The notes beneath the pieces were generated by a model. The model was not told the DNA's origin. It did not search any database and saw only the letters and a list, made by a program, of their open reading frames with translations. A program made the position numbers and the translations under genes. Below, in pieces: positions 12,601 through 24,100 of a DNA stretch of 64,000 bases. The number at the start of each line of letters is the position of its first letter. Position 1 is the stretch's first letter. The stretch lies in NCBI RefSeq assembly GCF_011075055.1, contig NC_058137.1, forward strand, positions 19,267,463-19,331,462, read 5' to 3'. Origin of the DNA: Mangifera indica (lineage: Eukaryota; Streptophyta; Magnoliopsida; Sapindales; Anacardiaceae).

Positions 12601-12960
12601 TTTATCTATTATTAAGTCAATGGGTCAAGCGAGAGAAATCATCCTCTAAATTTTTGCATGAATTCTCTTTATGATTGATACGTTATAAAATACGATAAGA
12701 TCAATATATGTTTTTCTATTTTCATTTAATATGAAAAACATGAAATTTAAAATTTATAGGCATGATAATTATTTCTTTACGAATGTAAGAATAGTTTACA
12801 TTATGAACATAATTAGCTTACATTCTGGGAATAATTAATTGTTTTTCTTTATATATATAGTAATGACTTACATTATGAGTATAATGGTTTAATATTTAAT
12901 TGTTTCTTCTTAATGTAATTATATTTTACATTATTGATAGTTCAATGTCATGAATATAAT
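9638..12960 (+). mobile_element. Decayed Ty1/copia retrotransposon with both LTR starts visible
   Basis: Two direct copies of an LTR start are seen: TGTTGCGTATGTAAATGGC at 9638 and TGTTGTGCATTGAAATGG at 12443, followed by matching sequence (tttccacaaaat, aagtcttagtgagga, gaagagcatttaat). The second is preceded by a purine-rich tract (aagatggag), as expected for a polypurine tract. A TATAAATAC promoter sits in LTR 1 at 9832. Between them on the plus strand are a protease-like segment at about 11850-11935 (LNINDVLYSS, FKRNLL) and a GAG-pre-integrase segment at about 12150-12290 (MMGRTVKNSHRRALNNHKIL). Integrase, RT and RNase H are missing, and stops are frequent. The end of LTR 2 is uncertain because it diverges and a foldback element interrupts it at 12967. 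Confidence 0.75.
10199..10500 (+). repeat. Degenerate minisatellite in the copia leader
   Basis: Four imperfect copies of a unit beginning catttgtaacccgaagttta and continuing caaaatcatgaatttgg occur at about 10199, 10282, 10337 and 10428. Spacing is irregular (55-90 bp). The array lies between LTR 1 and the first recognisable coding remnant of the copia element. Confidence 0.7.
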
Positions 12961-12966
12961 TATAAT

Positions 12967-14027
12967 GGGAGAAGGACTATTTCCCACCTAACTTTTGATG
13001 TGTTTTCAAAATGCCACCTACGACAAATGAAAATCCACTTTTCCCACCCATGAGCCGTTAATATGGATGATATCTGTTTGCATAAAGGTAAAATATCAAT
13101 TTTACCCTTGTTAGATGAAATGACAAAAATACCCCTCAATTTAGTCTGTAAAATTCATCCCAAAATTGATGTGAGGGTTTTACCATTCACCCCCCTTAGG
13201 TTTTAGAAACTAACATTTCACCTTACCTAAAGTTTTTAAACTTTGAAAACTAACATTTTCACCCCCAAACCTAGGGTTTCCATATTTTTCAAAATACAGC
13301 TGCCCCCATAACTTTCAAAACTAGCAGTTTCACCTCTATTCTTCAACTTCATCTCCCGACATCGTCTCCGGCCTCCTCCTTCTCCTGGTGCGACGGCGGT
13401 GGTGTGATGAAGAGATCTTCATCTCCTCGTTGCATGGTGCGACGAAGAGACGGAGATCTCTTTGTCACACGATGCGATGAAGAGACAGAGATCTCTTCGT
13501 CGCACCACTGTGCGACGAAGAGGTCTGTCTTTGTCGCTCCACCCAGACGACGAAGGACGACTCTTCGTTGTCCTTCGTCGCTCGTCGCGTCATCCAAACG
13601 CTACGACGAAACGTCGTCCTTCGTCTGTTCTTCCAGATCTGGACGACGCTTCGTCTTCCAGATCTGGACGACGCTTCGTCGTCCAGATTTGGGCGACGAA
13701 GGGTCGTCCTTTGTAGTCGGAGATGGGAGATCGATCGATTGCATCGGTCGTCAGTGGTGGCAGGAGAAGGAAGCAAACCTTAGGGGTGAAATCTAAACTT
13801 TTCAAACTTTGAGGATAAGTTAGTTATTAGTTTTTAAAACCTGGAGGGGGGAAACGGTAAAATTTTAAAGTTTTAAGGTTTTAAATAGTAAATGACGATT
13901 TTGCCTCTGTCCCTAACTGAAAAATTGGACGACAGTTTTGTCATTGGTGAGAAAAGTGAATTTTCATCTGCCGTGAGTGGTATTTTGAAAACGCATCAAA
14001 AGTTAGGTGGAAAATAGTCCTTCTCCC
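12967..14027. mobile_element. Foldback MULE-type element, copy 3, with GC-rich internal repeats
   Basis: The ends are GGGAGAAGGACTATTTCCC at left and GGGAGAAGGACTATTTTCC at right (reverse-complemented), followed by matched CACCTAACTTTTGATG on both arms. A perfect 9-bp duplication AATTATAAT lies at 12958-12966 and 14028-14036. The ends differ from the GGCCAAAAG copies, but the GGACTATTTCCCACC core is shared. The centre (13360-13760) is GC-rich and built from many copies of gacgaag/cttcgtc words. These give overlapping open frames on both strands (130, 103, 84 and 82 codons) that are low-complexity by-products, not supported genes. Confidence 0.85.
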
Positions 14028-14036
14028 AATTATAAT

Positions 14037-14760
14037 TTATATGAATTATAGTTTGATATTTACTTATTTATGCTTTAAAATAATTATTAATAACTTACAA
14101 GCAATTGCCCAAACAAGATATCAAGTTCAGAATCCTGACGGATTCCCAAAATTTTAATAAATATTTGGTGTTGCAAGATCTCTACAAAAATCTTTCACCA
14201 TTTGAACTCATTCAAATAATATCCATTGGGTCAAAATCCTTTTCAAAATTACTAAAAGAAGGTGATATCCGCTTGACTCACTTACAAGCTAAAGCAAGAA
14301 AGATAAGAGAAAAACACAAAATTCTTTGAACCAAGTTGTAAAATAATAATAATAATAATAAATAAAAACATATTTCATAAGGAATTGGAAATTGCACAAA
14401 ATGCAATTTACGCATGTCCCTTACCAAGGTCACTAAAGTTAGTTGGTGAAATGAATGCCCCTGCAGAATGCTCTGCCACACCAAACCATTAAAGCGAAAA
14501 TGAGTATTTCTAACAAAATCAAATCTTCGCCCACAAAAGCTGAAAAATTTTTGCAAATATTCGCCTGCAAAGCTAAAGATCTTTGCAAAAGCCATGTTTC
14601 CCACTACAAAAGCTCAATAATTCATATAAATAAATCAAAATTTGTATTCATTATGTTTCTTCAATAGTTCAAAAAAATATAGTATAAATAGATGTATATT
14701 CTCCAAAGAGAACCTAATTTTTTGTATTAGTTATCATTTGATATCAATACAAGTTTTTTA
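14037..14760 (+). other. Unidentified decayed coding and promoter-like fragment
   Basis: A 74-codon frame at 14105-14329 ends in the basic, charged segment EGDIRLTHLQAKARKIREKH. It is followed by sequence less AT-rich than its surroundings and then TATAAATA-type sequences near 14626 and 14685. The order, coding end then promoter-like region, resembles an LTR or a pararetrovirus-type intergenic region. No diagnostic motif is present, so neither identity is claimed. Confidence 0.2.
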
Positions 14761-14845
14761 ACCCAGATTTTATGAAAAACTTTAGATTAACAAGAAGTAA
14801 GTGCTCAAAATTTCAAAATTTTAATTTCAGTTGTATCACATCAAT

Positions 14846-14928
14846 TATATACATATAAACATGTACATGTATGCATACATGTATATATGTGTATATATGT
14901 ATACACACACACACACATATATATATAT
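14846..14928. repeat. Compound microsatellite (TATG/TA/CA)
   Basis: Alternating tatacat, catgtatg, gtatatat and cacaca units run into a short TA tract. It is a simple-sequence repeat. The minus-strand open frame across it (14845-15036) is an artefact. Confidence 0.8.
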
Positions 14929-14929
14929 T

Positions 14930-16725
14930 ACCTTAACTGATGAAGATAGTGGATTAGACTTTTTATGCAAAACAAATTTGAGTTTTTTCAAATAAGAAGA
15001 GACCAAAAAACCAAACAAATTGTTGGTTCTTGGCAAGTTTCAATTTTTATCTGAAACTTTAAGTGATTTTATATTATTTTCTTTAATTTTTTTTTTTTCT
15101 AATTTCCTGTTCTGTGGTTTTAGGTTGTCAACACTGTTCCTTGTTCTCAGGCATCGAGCTCATTAGAAGAAAGAAGGAAAAAATTAGCCGGGCAGAGAAA
15201 GAGAGAAGGTAGTTTGCGGATGATTCATAACTTCTGTTTTATGATGGAATCTTTAACTTCTTTTTCTCTCTACTCTTCACCAAGTATGCATGGACAAGAA
15301 TTGAGTAAGATAAGATGACTAACCTCCTAAAGAAGTTTAGGGCTTTTGTTTTTTATAGAGACTTTTTCATTTCTAAGATTATTTGACTTTTGAGCCTTCT
15401 GTGATTGCTAATGCTACCTTCCTTTTTCATTTCATGTTGGTTTTCAATAACTGCTCATCACCATGCCTGTAAATATCTATTCGGTATTTTGCAGTCTATT
15501 TTGGAGTTCTGCTTAGAAGGGTTTACCTATTCTGAAAATTCAGTCACTTCCTCTGCTAATTTTGACTGGGTTTTCACTTTGCTCACTACCTGTTGTATAT
15601 TTTAGAAAAAAGGATTCCAGCAGGTAAAGAGTTATTTGAAGCAAAGTGAAATGTAGATGATGATGAAAGAAATCAGTCGGTTTTGGATTGGTTCTGATTC
15701 AAGAACTAGTTCTAGGCTTAGAATTTGACCATTTTGTCATATTTCTATATGAAATTTATTCAGTTCATTAGACTTGGAGATTAACAATTTCATTATATTT
15801 CTAGGCGGATATGATTGGAAACCAACAATTATGATTTTTATCAGATAATTTGTTCACTTTTAAGATGTATTTAGTTCAATTAATATTTTATTATTGAAAT
15901 ACTAATATATTATTTTATTTATTATTTTAAATATTAATGGGTATAAAAATATTTTCTATATTACTTCTTATTTTAATTAAAAATTAAATATATTTTTATC
16001 CTAAAAATTTAATAAATAAAGGTAAAACAGTAATAAAAATTAATATTACTTTAATAATCTTTTAACATATAGAGTGAAAAAGATAATTTGATTATTTTTT
16101 ATATCATCTAATACATTATTATAGATAATGAAATATTATATAAATATTTTATTATTATACAAATCAAATAAACTAATAAAAAAAATAAAAGATAAAATAA
16201 AGCAAACTTTAATTAAGATAGGCTTGGGAGCCATTGGGATGTGGCGAGTCGATCAAGGATCCCAACTGGGACCTAGTGAATATTCCAAGAACTTACACCA
16301 CTCAATCTTTGGTTTTATTGGAAATGAAACAACACTCTCGTAGTGCTTAGTTATATTGGGCTTATTGGGCTTTGTTTACCTGACTGACCTCAATCTATTT
16401 TTATTTTTTATACAAATTAATTTGACTCATGAATAATGTAAAAAAAAAAAAAATATATATATATATATTTAAATTAAAAAGAACCATGAAAGCAAATAAA
16501 AATTATTTAACTCAATATTTTTTGGTGTAATATTGAGTTATTAATTGAGAGTAGGCGTCAATTAAAATTTGGGAAGCCTATTTGCATAATTGCATAATTA
16601 TAAACACTAATATAAGTTCCATATTCCTACATGCTAAGAACAGAGCTAGCTTAGTAATATTCACATACTATCTTTAGTCTGTTGAATAATGTAACTGATT
16701 ATTTGAAATCTACCAATTTTATTTA
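14930..16725. other. Non-genic stretch with one exon-like fragment and a decayed MITE-like segment
   Basis: At 15155-15208 an open segment reading SSLEERRKKLAGQRKREG is bounded by a good acceptor (tgttctcag) and donor (ggtagt), so it may be a relic exon; no other exon of the same gene is visible. Sequence at about 15860-16120 resembles the interior of the Tourist-like MITE at 61515-62008 and may be a diverged, end-less relative. A (TA)n tract lies at 16453-16469. No complete gene is seen. Confidence 0.35.
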
Positions 16726-17515
16726 GGTCAAAAAGATTTATTCTCACCCAAGGTTTACTACAAACTCAAATTTATATTTGTTAATTTTTTAAAACTTAAA
16801 TATTTATCTGTCAGTTAAATTTTTTTATTATTATTAATGATAAAATTATTATTTAACAAAAAAATTTAAAAAACTAAAAATTTTATCATATTTTCTCCCT
16901 TAATTTAAAAACTAACAATTTTCCCCCACTCAAAATTTGAAAACTTACCCTTTCCTCCCTGGGGTTTCATTTTTACTTATTTTCTCCTATGAGCTTTCCT
17001 TGATTGATAGTCGACATTTTTCCTCCACCACGAACAAGCACCAATACTGGTTGGAATGAATGGCTGAAGATTGGCATTTCTCGGAATCTCTGTCGACTCC
17101 TTTTCGTGATGAAGATTAGTGCAAAATGCTGATCTTTAGCATCCTTCATCTTCAAGAAACACCAATTAGGATCTTCAAACCATCCATTTCAGTTGGTATC
17201 GGTGGTTGTCTATGACAAAGAAGTCGGGAGGGAGAGAGGAGAAGGCTGTTATCGTCTCCGATCATTCACAGTATGATTGAAAAAATCTTAAAGAAAAAAA
17301 GTTTATTTTTCAAACTTTGATTAAAAGAAATTTATTAGATTTTTTAAAAAATATATGATAAATTTTTAATTTTTTTAAATATTTTTATTAAATAATAATT
17401 TTAATCTTATTAATAATAATAAAATTTAACAGGTAAATAACTACTAAAATTTTTCAAAGTGGTCAAAGATAAGTCTAGGTTTACACCCTACCTTGGGTAA
17501 GATAAGCTTTCGGCC
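16726..17515. mobile_element. Foldback MULE-type element, copy 4
   Basis: The left end GGTCAAAAAGATTTATTCTC and the right end (reverse complement) GGCCGAAAGCTTATCTTACC are diverged members of the family, both followed by ACCCAAGG. The flanking nonamers are TTTTATTTA and TTTTATTAA (8 of 9 identical). The arms share the actaacaattttcccc stretch and the interior includes an inverted pair around 17000-17290. No transposase is present. Confidence 0.75.
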
Positions 17516-17524
17516 TTTTATTAA

Positions 17525-19823
17525 GTAGTGTTATACCTAGAAGCCAGCAATAAATAATTCACAGTGATAATTAGGAACGACATCATTGTAGTTAGTTTGG
17601 GCCCAACTCAAAGCCCAGTAACCTAACTCAATGGTTTATTTTCTTAACCAGAGTTAAAATAAAAATGGCAGTACACGTATACGTCTCGTCACACGTGAGA
17701 AAACTGAGACACCCAGCCTGCTAGTTGGACCCCTACGTTATCGTAGATTGACCTTGAATTGCCAACTCTAAACATGTCAGTCACAGGCCTCTGTTGCTGT
17801 CATTTAAAAAAACGAAACGTGTCATCTTGTCGATGGTGCGAATCCGAATCCAACGGGTGTGATTAGCTTCGGAGAAAACACACAGCGCAGAAGGATAAAA
17901 CTGATATGATTATTCTAATCGTGGTTGAAATAGGTTAACCATGGTTAGAAATTGGTTAAATCTAAAGTAAGCGGCAAAAGCGGAGGTCGTCCGTCGTTGG
18001 GTCCCTTTGTCGTGGCACAGCCCCGCAATTTCTGTGATAGCATAGTAAAGTTTCCCATTTATTTACTTAGAATAATTGCGGCCACTCATAATGCAGACTA
18101 TTATTCTAAATACTGTATAAAATAAGAAACTATTAATTATAAAGTAGGTCTGTTTAGCATCGTAAATAGTGCAACTTATCGCAGAGGATTGAGCAAATAT
18201 TTTGGGAATTGACAGAACTTTTGGTTGGGGATTTGGTTAAGTAGATTATAAAGGAACCGGACGAGGAATTAACAAAACAAAGCTCTTTACTCTTTCCCCA
18301 ACTAGAAAGACAAATTAAGGTAAAAATTTTGAAATGAAAGGGTGTTTTGACGGAGTAAGAGGAAATGAGATTGGTTGGAGGTGACGAGGGGTGATGTGAA
18401 AGCGATGATGGGAAATGAAGGGATTGTGCACAAGCGTGCAAAGGCGGTTAATGATTCGGGTAAAGACTAAGAAAATTTTTTAATTAATTAGAGAGAGAAG
18501 AATTAAAAGGAGGTTAGATGTGTGTGTGTCATCACCCGGCAAACCCACTTCAATTTCTGCTTTCTTGTCCCCTCACTCATAATTTGTTGCCCCCCACTCT
18601 CCTCTCTTTTCTCTTAATTTCCCTTTTTCTCCTTTTTACTTTCCATTCAACACCTGAAATTAGAAAAATAAATACTTGCCAACAAAGTTAGCCCGTTTCT
18701 CCTAGCCTCCAGTTGAATTAGACCAGAAACGGAAAGGCCAATAGACATGCCGTACCATTGCATGTGACAGGAAAATAATTTGACAGAGAATAAGTGGAGT
18801 AGTTGCATTTGATATATTTAGGTAAACAGCATATCTTGTTTTTTCATCTTTGAATTCCCTTTTTCTGCTGCTTGATTTTTAGTATAACTCATATGTAATT
18901 TCATTATTAACTAAAGTCAGATTAATTTTATGTTCATTCTTGTCTAATATAATATATCACAATGAAATTTATCTTTAATTTATTAATTCATAATTATAAA
19001 TCTAAGTGACTGTATGCCTTCCAGATTTATCATAAGGGTCAAATTAAAAAAAAAATAAAACAACCCACTATGCCTAATATTTGGTATCTATCTCATCTCA
19101 TGCCTATAATAAATGAAATTCCATAAAATCATACCTATCTTTGAAAAGGTTGTTTTAGTCATTTTACATTACCTAAAATATCATTCTGGATACTGGCGCT
19201 GTTCTTGATTGGTACACATTTTTAACCTCATCTAAATTTGTTCTCATGCATTTCGAATTTTCTCTATAGTTCTTTAAAATTAAAAAAAAATCACTATGTA
19301 CGTGTAAGTATTCTAATTTTGACCCAAAAAAAAAAAGAGTAAGAATTAATTAATTCTAGTTGTGACACGTATTTTAAAAATATTCCAGTTTTAAGGAATA
19401 TTCTTCTGTTACATCGTAATTATTAAGTAAAAAACTAATTATTATTAATAATAACTATTGCAATTGTTGTTTTATTCACTAATCCAGATAATTAGGTAAC
19501 CATAAACATGGTTTATATAACACAATTAATTTAACCAAGGGCATATTAGACATTTCACAAAGTAAACCAACTTCAACCAGAAAGTCGCAAACAAAATCCA
19601 TCCATACAAAATCGTTTTCTCATCTCCCCAAACAAAAAAACAAATTGAAAATTCAATCATACCACCTACAGTAACGACAGATATTTATCTCTTTGCCTGA
19701 CCTCGATCAAACGGCCCAGCGTTTTTTCATCAATTAATCTAGTCCGCTCGATTAGATTCCTCTCCTAGAACGGCGCAGTATAATGCGAACAGGCTCAAAT
19801 TTGTTAACTTGAGCTAATGAGAG
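17525..19823. promoter_or_regulatory. Upstream region of the Aux/IAA gene
   Basis: No gene is supported here. A G-box CACGTG at 17692-17697 lies close to GAGACA at 17706-17711, the reverse complement of the canonical auxin response element TGTCTC. A pyrimidine-rich tract runs from about 18547 to 18655. The minus-strand open frame at 18154-18441 has no recognisable motif. The distance to the presumed Aux/IAA start (about 2.1 kb) makes regulation of that gene possible but unproven. Confidence 0.35.
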
Positions 19824-19832
19824 TTTTATAAC
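19824..19832 (+). promoter_or_regulatory. Candidate TATA box of the Aux/IAA gene
   Basis: TTTTATAAC lies about 30 bp before a CT-rich segment (19865-19900) that looks like the start of a leader exon. The leader appears to end at TCAG with donor GTGCGT at 20059, and the acceptor is either TGCAG near 21026 or AGCAG at 21076. This gives a leader intron of about 1 kb before the ATG. The transcript start is inferred, not seen. Confidence 0.4.
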
Positions 19833-21101
19833 AAGACTAACCTTTAGAATCTAATTACCGTTCTGCCACTCTTCTTTTTATTTTCTCTCAGCTTCGAGTT
19901 TCTCGGTGCAAGCTTTTGTTGCTTTCTGCCTGATGGAAGGGCCGTAGATTTTCTCTCTCATCTCGCTGATTCTGCTTTACTTTCTTTGCTGTTCGTGCAT
20001 TTTCTTGTAATTTCTCTCTGTTGATTGATCTCCTTCACTTTCTATTTTTCATTATCAGGTGCGTGTTTTGAATTTTTAGTTGAGATCTTGTTGGTTCGTG
20101 TAATAAGTCTCTTTTACTCAGTTCTGATATGACTTTATTCGTTAACTTGCTTGTTTACTCCTATCTTGACATTCTCTTTTGGAGCTTTCTAATTTTCATG
20201 CTTTAGCTAAAATTTGAGGTAAGTTGTCATTACTTTTATTTTTAATCTTATTGTAGCTTCAAGCTTTCCTATCAGTTTGTTAATCTTTAATTAGTTTGGT
20301 TGCTGGAAAAGGGAAGTAAGGATAAAATAAAGAAAAATGAATAGCGATGTGTACAGTTGCTAAAAAAACAAAGGCATGCAGTTTTTAAGTTACTCTGAAA
20401 TTTGTATTTGAAGGTAGATAAACTTAACTCGCAAGAGAAACGATTTGACTATTTAAGTCTTAGTAAATGGAAATTTAACACCGGTATCTATTATTTATAA
20501 TATTTGTAGCTTTATTTTCCAATTGCAGAGTAAATCATGATGTTAAGTGGCTATCCAGTTTCTTTTCTTTTATTTTTATTTACTAATCTGAAGGTTGTAT
20601 CTGCGAGGTAGATATTTTGGATAGAAGAATCATTTTGTAAGTATTTAGAGATTCTATGGTCTAATTATTGATGTTTCAGTACGGCTATGGAGTTTATGTA
20701 GTGTCAAAATAATTTTTAAATTAATTTTGGTTTTTAAAGAAAGAATGCAGTTCCAAAATGTATTCAGCATTTCTGATTTTGATACTTTCACATGTACTTT
20801 CTTTACTGTTTTTATTATGGATCGGTGATCTTTTAATTTTGGTTTCTCTATTTGTCTTTATTTGGTTTATACATTCAGTAGATCTCTTTGTCGGATTTGA
20901 GTTGGCTCAGTGCTTCTCTGAGGAAAATATGAAAATTTGTTGTTTAACCTATTGCGTATGTGTATGGCCGTGTGCTCGTGTTTTCTCCTTTAATTTATTT
21001 TAGCGTTTCTTATGTAAAGAATGCAGGTTCCTGAAATTAGGCAGTTAATTGATGTTTCCTATGTCTTTGTAAGCAGTGATATTTGATAATTTTGAAGTCT
21101 G

Positions 21102-24100
21102 ATGTCTCGACCACCGCCGGCTATAGAGGAGGATGGGCCGAGCAATGTCTCCTTAGTAGCCTCTTCATCCTCTGACTGTATTACCCAAAATGTTTCTGGG
21201 CTAAAAGAGCGCAACTATCTGGGGTTATCAGACTGTTCTTCGGTTGATAGCTCTGCAGCCTCAAGCTTGGTAGATGACAGAAAGAACAAACTTAATTTGA
21301 GAGCTACTGAGTTGAGACTTGGTCTTCCAGGATCCCTGTCTCCTGAAAGAGATCCTGAGCTTTCTTTGCTTGGCTCTGGGAAGCTTGACGAGAAGCCACT
21401 GTTTCCATTGCTTCCTCTGAAGGATCGAATCTGTGCTACGTTACAGAAGAATGTTGTTTCAGGAAACAAAAGAGGGTTCTCTGACACCATGGACAGATTC
21501 TCAGAGGTGAAAAGTTCTGTTTATACTGAAAAGAACTGGATGCTTCATGGATCTGGGCCTGATTCCGAATCACCACAATCTGTTGCACAAGGGATGTTTC
21601 TAGGTAATTCAGGCACGAATCTGAAGCTTTCATCCAGACCATCTGGTACTCAGCAAGCCATAATGAAAGAGATGACTCCAAAAGTAGTAGCTGAACGACC
21701 TTGTGCTGCTGATGGAGCCCACCATAACCAGGCAGCTGCATCTAACAATAGCAGTGCACCTGCTGCCAAGTAAGTATAAATTGCTGAAAGTGGACCCTTT
21801 AATCTTGAAGGGAATCAATGTTTGTGTAAGGCTATGATGTTTTTGATCTTGTTATGAAGTTGCATGTACATAATGGCAGGGCGCAGGTTGTTGGTTGGCC
21901 TCCTATAAGATCATTCAGGAAGAATACATTGGCTACCACATCAAAGAATAATGATGAAGTTGATGGAAAGCCTGGCCCAGGTGCTCTTTATGTCAAGGTC
22001 AGCATGGACGGTGCTCCATATTTGAGGAAGGTAGATTTGAGAACTTACTCGAATTATGGAGAATTATCTTCTGCTCTTGAGAAGATGTTCGGTTGCTTTA
22101 CAATTGGTAAGCTAATTTGGTTTTCTCAATGTTCTGCTAACATTTTTGGGAGTGCTTGCTTATTATGTTGAAGTAAAATATCCCTTGATTCCGTTTGAAT
22201 GATTACTTAACTTCTATTACGGTATCAGGTCAATGTGGATCCCACGTTATTCCTGGTAGGGAAAAGCTCAGTGAGAGCAAGCTGAAGGATCTTCTGCATG
22301 GTTCAGAATATGTGCTTACATATGAAGACAAGGATAATGACTGGATGCTTGTTGGGGATGTGCCATGGGAGTAAGCTTTGATCAACTTTATCTATTTATC
22401 TGCCTGATTGATGTTTCTTTTGTTGCATTCTTTTTCTTAGAATTCCTAATTATGCAGACATGAAAAAATTGTGTTAAAGCTCCGTGATGCTTGTTTCAAT
22501 TCTGTAGCTTCTGATTTGTTGAGTTGTGACAACAAAGTCAAACAGGGTTTATCCTACAATATGTTGTGTGATAGAAATCTTGCACTAATACAGATATTAA
22601 AGATTTAAGAGTTTGGTAGATTTGGTCTTGTGTCATTGAGTGTCTTTTGCACATTATTGACCTTAATAAATGACACAAGTGTGGCTTGCAGAAAGATTTT
22701 GCAAGTACCGTTTTAGAATTTCGAGTGCAGTACTAGGGCTTGAAGTTTGACTTTCACCCAAAGTAGATCTTAGATATCGGTCTGAAAAAGTTAATATAAA
22801 CCTAATATAGGGTCTGTTTCTCATAATTATTCTCTCTTCTTGATTCAGTTCAAGCTTGTGGGAATGTCCAATGCATATTTTGGCTAAAATTTGCAAATTA
22901 CTTGTAGACTAAGATCAAATTAACTTTGATCTTGTGTGAGTGATGAATAATATAAATTTCTAGGGTTTTTACTAGAAGTACGTATATAATATTTACAACT
23001 ACTAGACTGTATTGCTCAACATTTATTATTTGAGCATTGGCAATTGAAACTTACCCAACATGAGATATAATATTTAACTATGTTTATTGGTTAGCTTTAC
23101 TATTTGCGATAAATGCAACTAAAGCTCTAGAATTCATTTGTGTGATTTATTTAATTGGAAACCAATAGTTTTTTAATGATTAAAGTTAGATTTGGTTAGA
23201 TATGATTACTAATGTATACATTAATTTTGGATTCTAGTGTGTAAATCACTGTATCATTCAAATTTTGTTCTTGTCATGTTTGTTCTGTTATGTTCTGTCT
23301 TTCCCAGTTTAATACTGGTTCACTGCCCCTTTTTTTAATGAATATGAAATTGTTTACCATGTTTCCAGTATCTATTCAAAAATGAGAGTTTCCTGGTATT
23401 TTTAATATAATGTTTGAAAGTATTCCACTGTTCTTTATATACCAGCTATTCTGTGCAAGAACAATTAACTGTTGCAACCCTTATACCAAGAGCTGAGATA
23501 ACAGGCATCACAGCTATCAAATTCATTTTAACTACTATATGATGTGCATGAAATGATCTAAACATCACTTATGCAATGTTGCATTTCTGGGTGTTTTAGT
23601 GTAGCAATTGCAGCTCATTTTCTTTTTGAAATCTCTTCGCATGTAGAGTAAATTATCAGCTTTTAAAAAGATTCTTCTTGTCAATACTTGAAATTGAACT
23701 CCCTTTGCATTTGGTGATCAATATGTGAATTTTTTGTAAGAAATATTACAAATAGAGATGAGTGAACGATATAAAATTAAGTCATGGAAATTCTTTGTGT
23801 GTTGTTATTGTTACTTTATAGTAATAGTTGACATATATTTATACAATGATGTGTTATTTTTTTAGCTTTAATATTTCACTAAAAGTTTATATGTAATTCA
23901 ATGATTGCTGAACTTTAATTTCATTGACAAAGTTAGGTGAAGGCCAGAACAACATAATTTTAAGATAAATTGATATGGATGTTTTTATGTGTTACTCTTT
24001 CAAGACCATGATGGATTGAATATGTTCAAATTAGTTTTTAAAATGATTTGAGCAACTGTGATACACTTTTTTAAAGGTCAATTTGATGGAACTAAAGATG

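Noticed and set aside
13404..13805. Several overlapping open frames of 71-130 codons on both strands
   Set aside because: They lie in the short-repeat centre of a palindromic element, have low-complexity composition and mirror each other between strands.
18154..18441. 95-codon minus-strand frame upstream of the Aux/IAA gene
   Set aside because: No recognisable motif and no supporting splice or promoter context; probably chance.
20758..21003. Hydrophobic 81-codon frame before the Aux/IAA start
   Set aside because: It lies inside the probable leader intron; the hydrophobic composition comes from T-rich intron sequence.
21215..21741. Minus-strand frames across Aux/IAA exon 1
   Set aside because: Shadow frames of a conserved exon.
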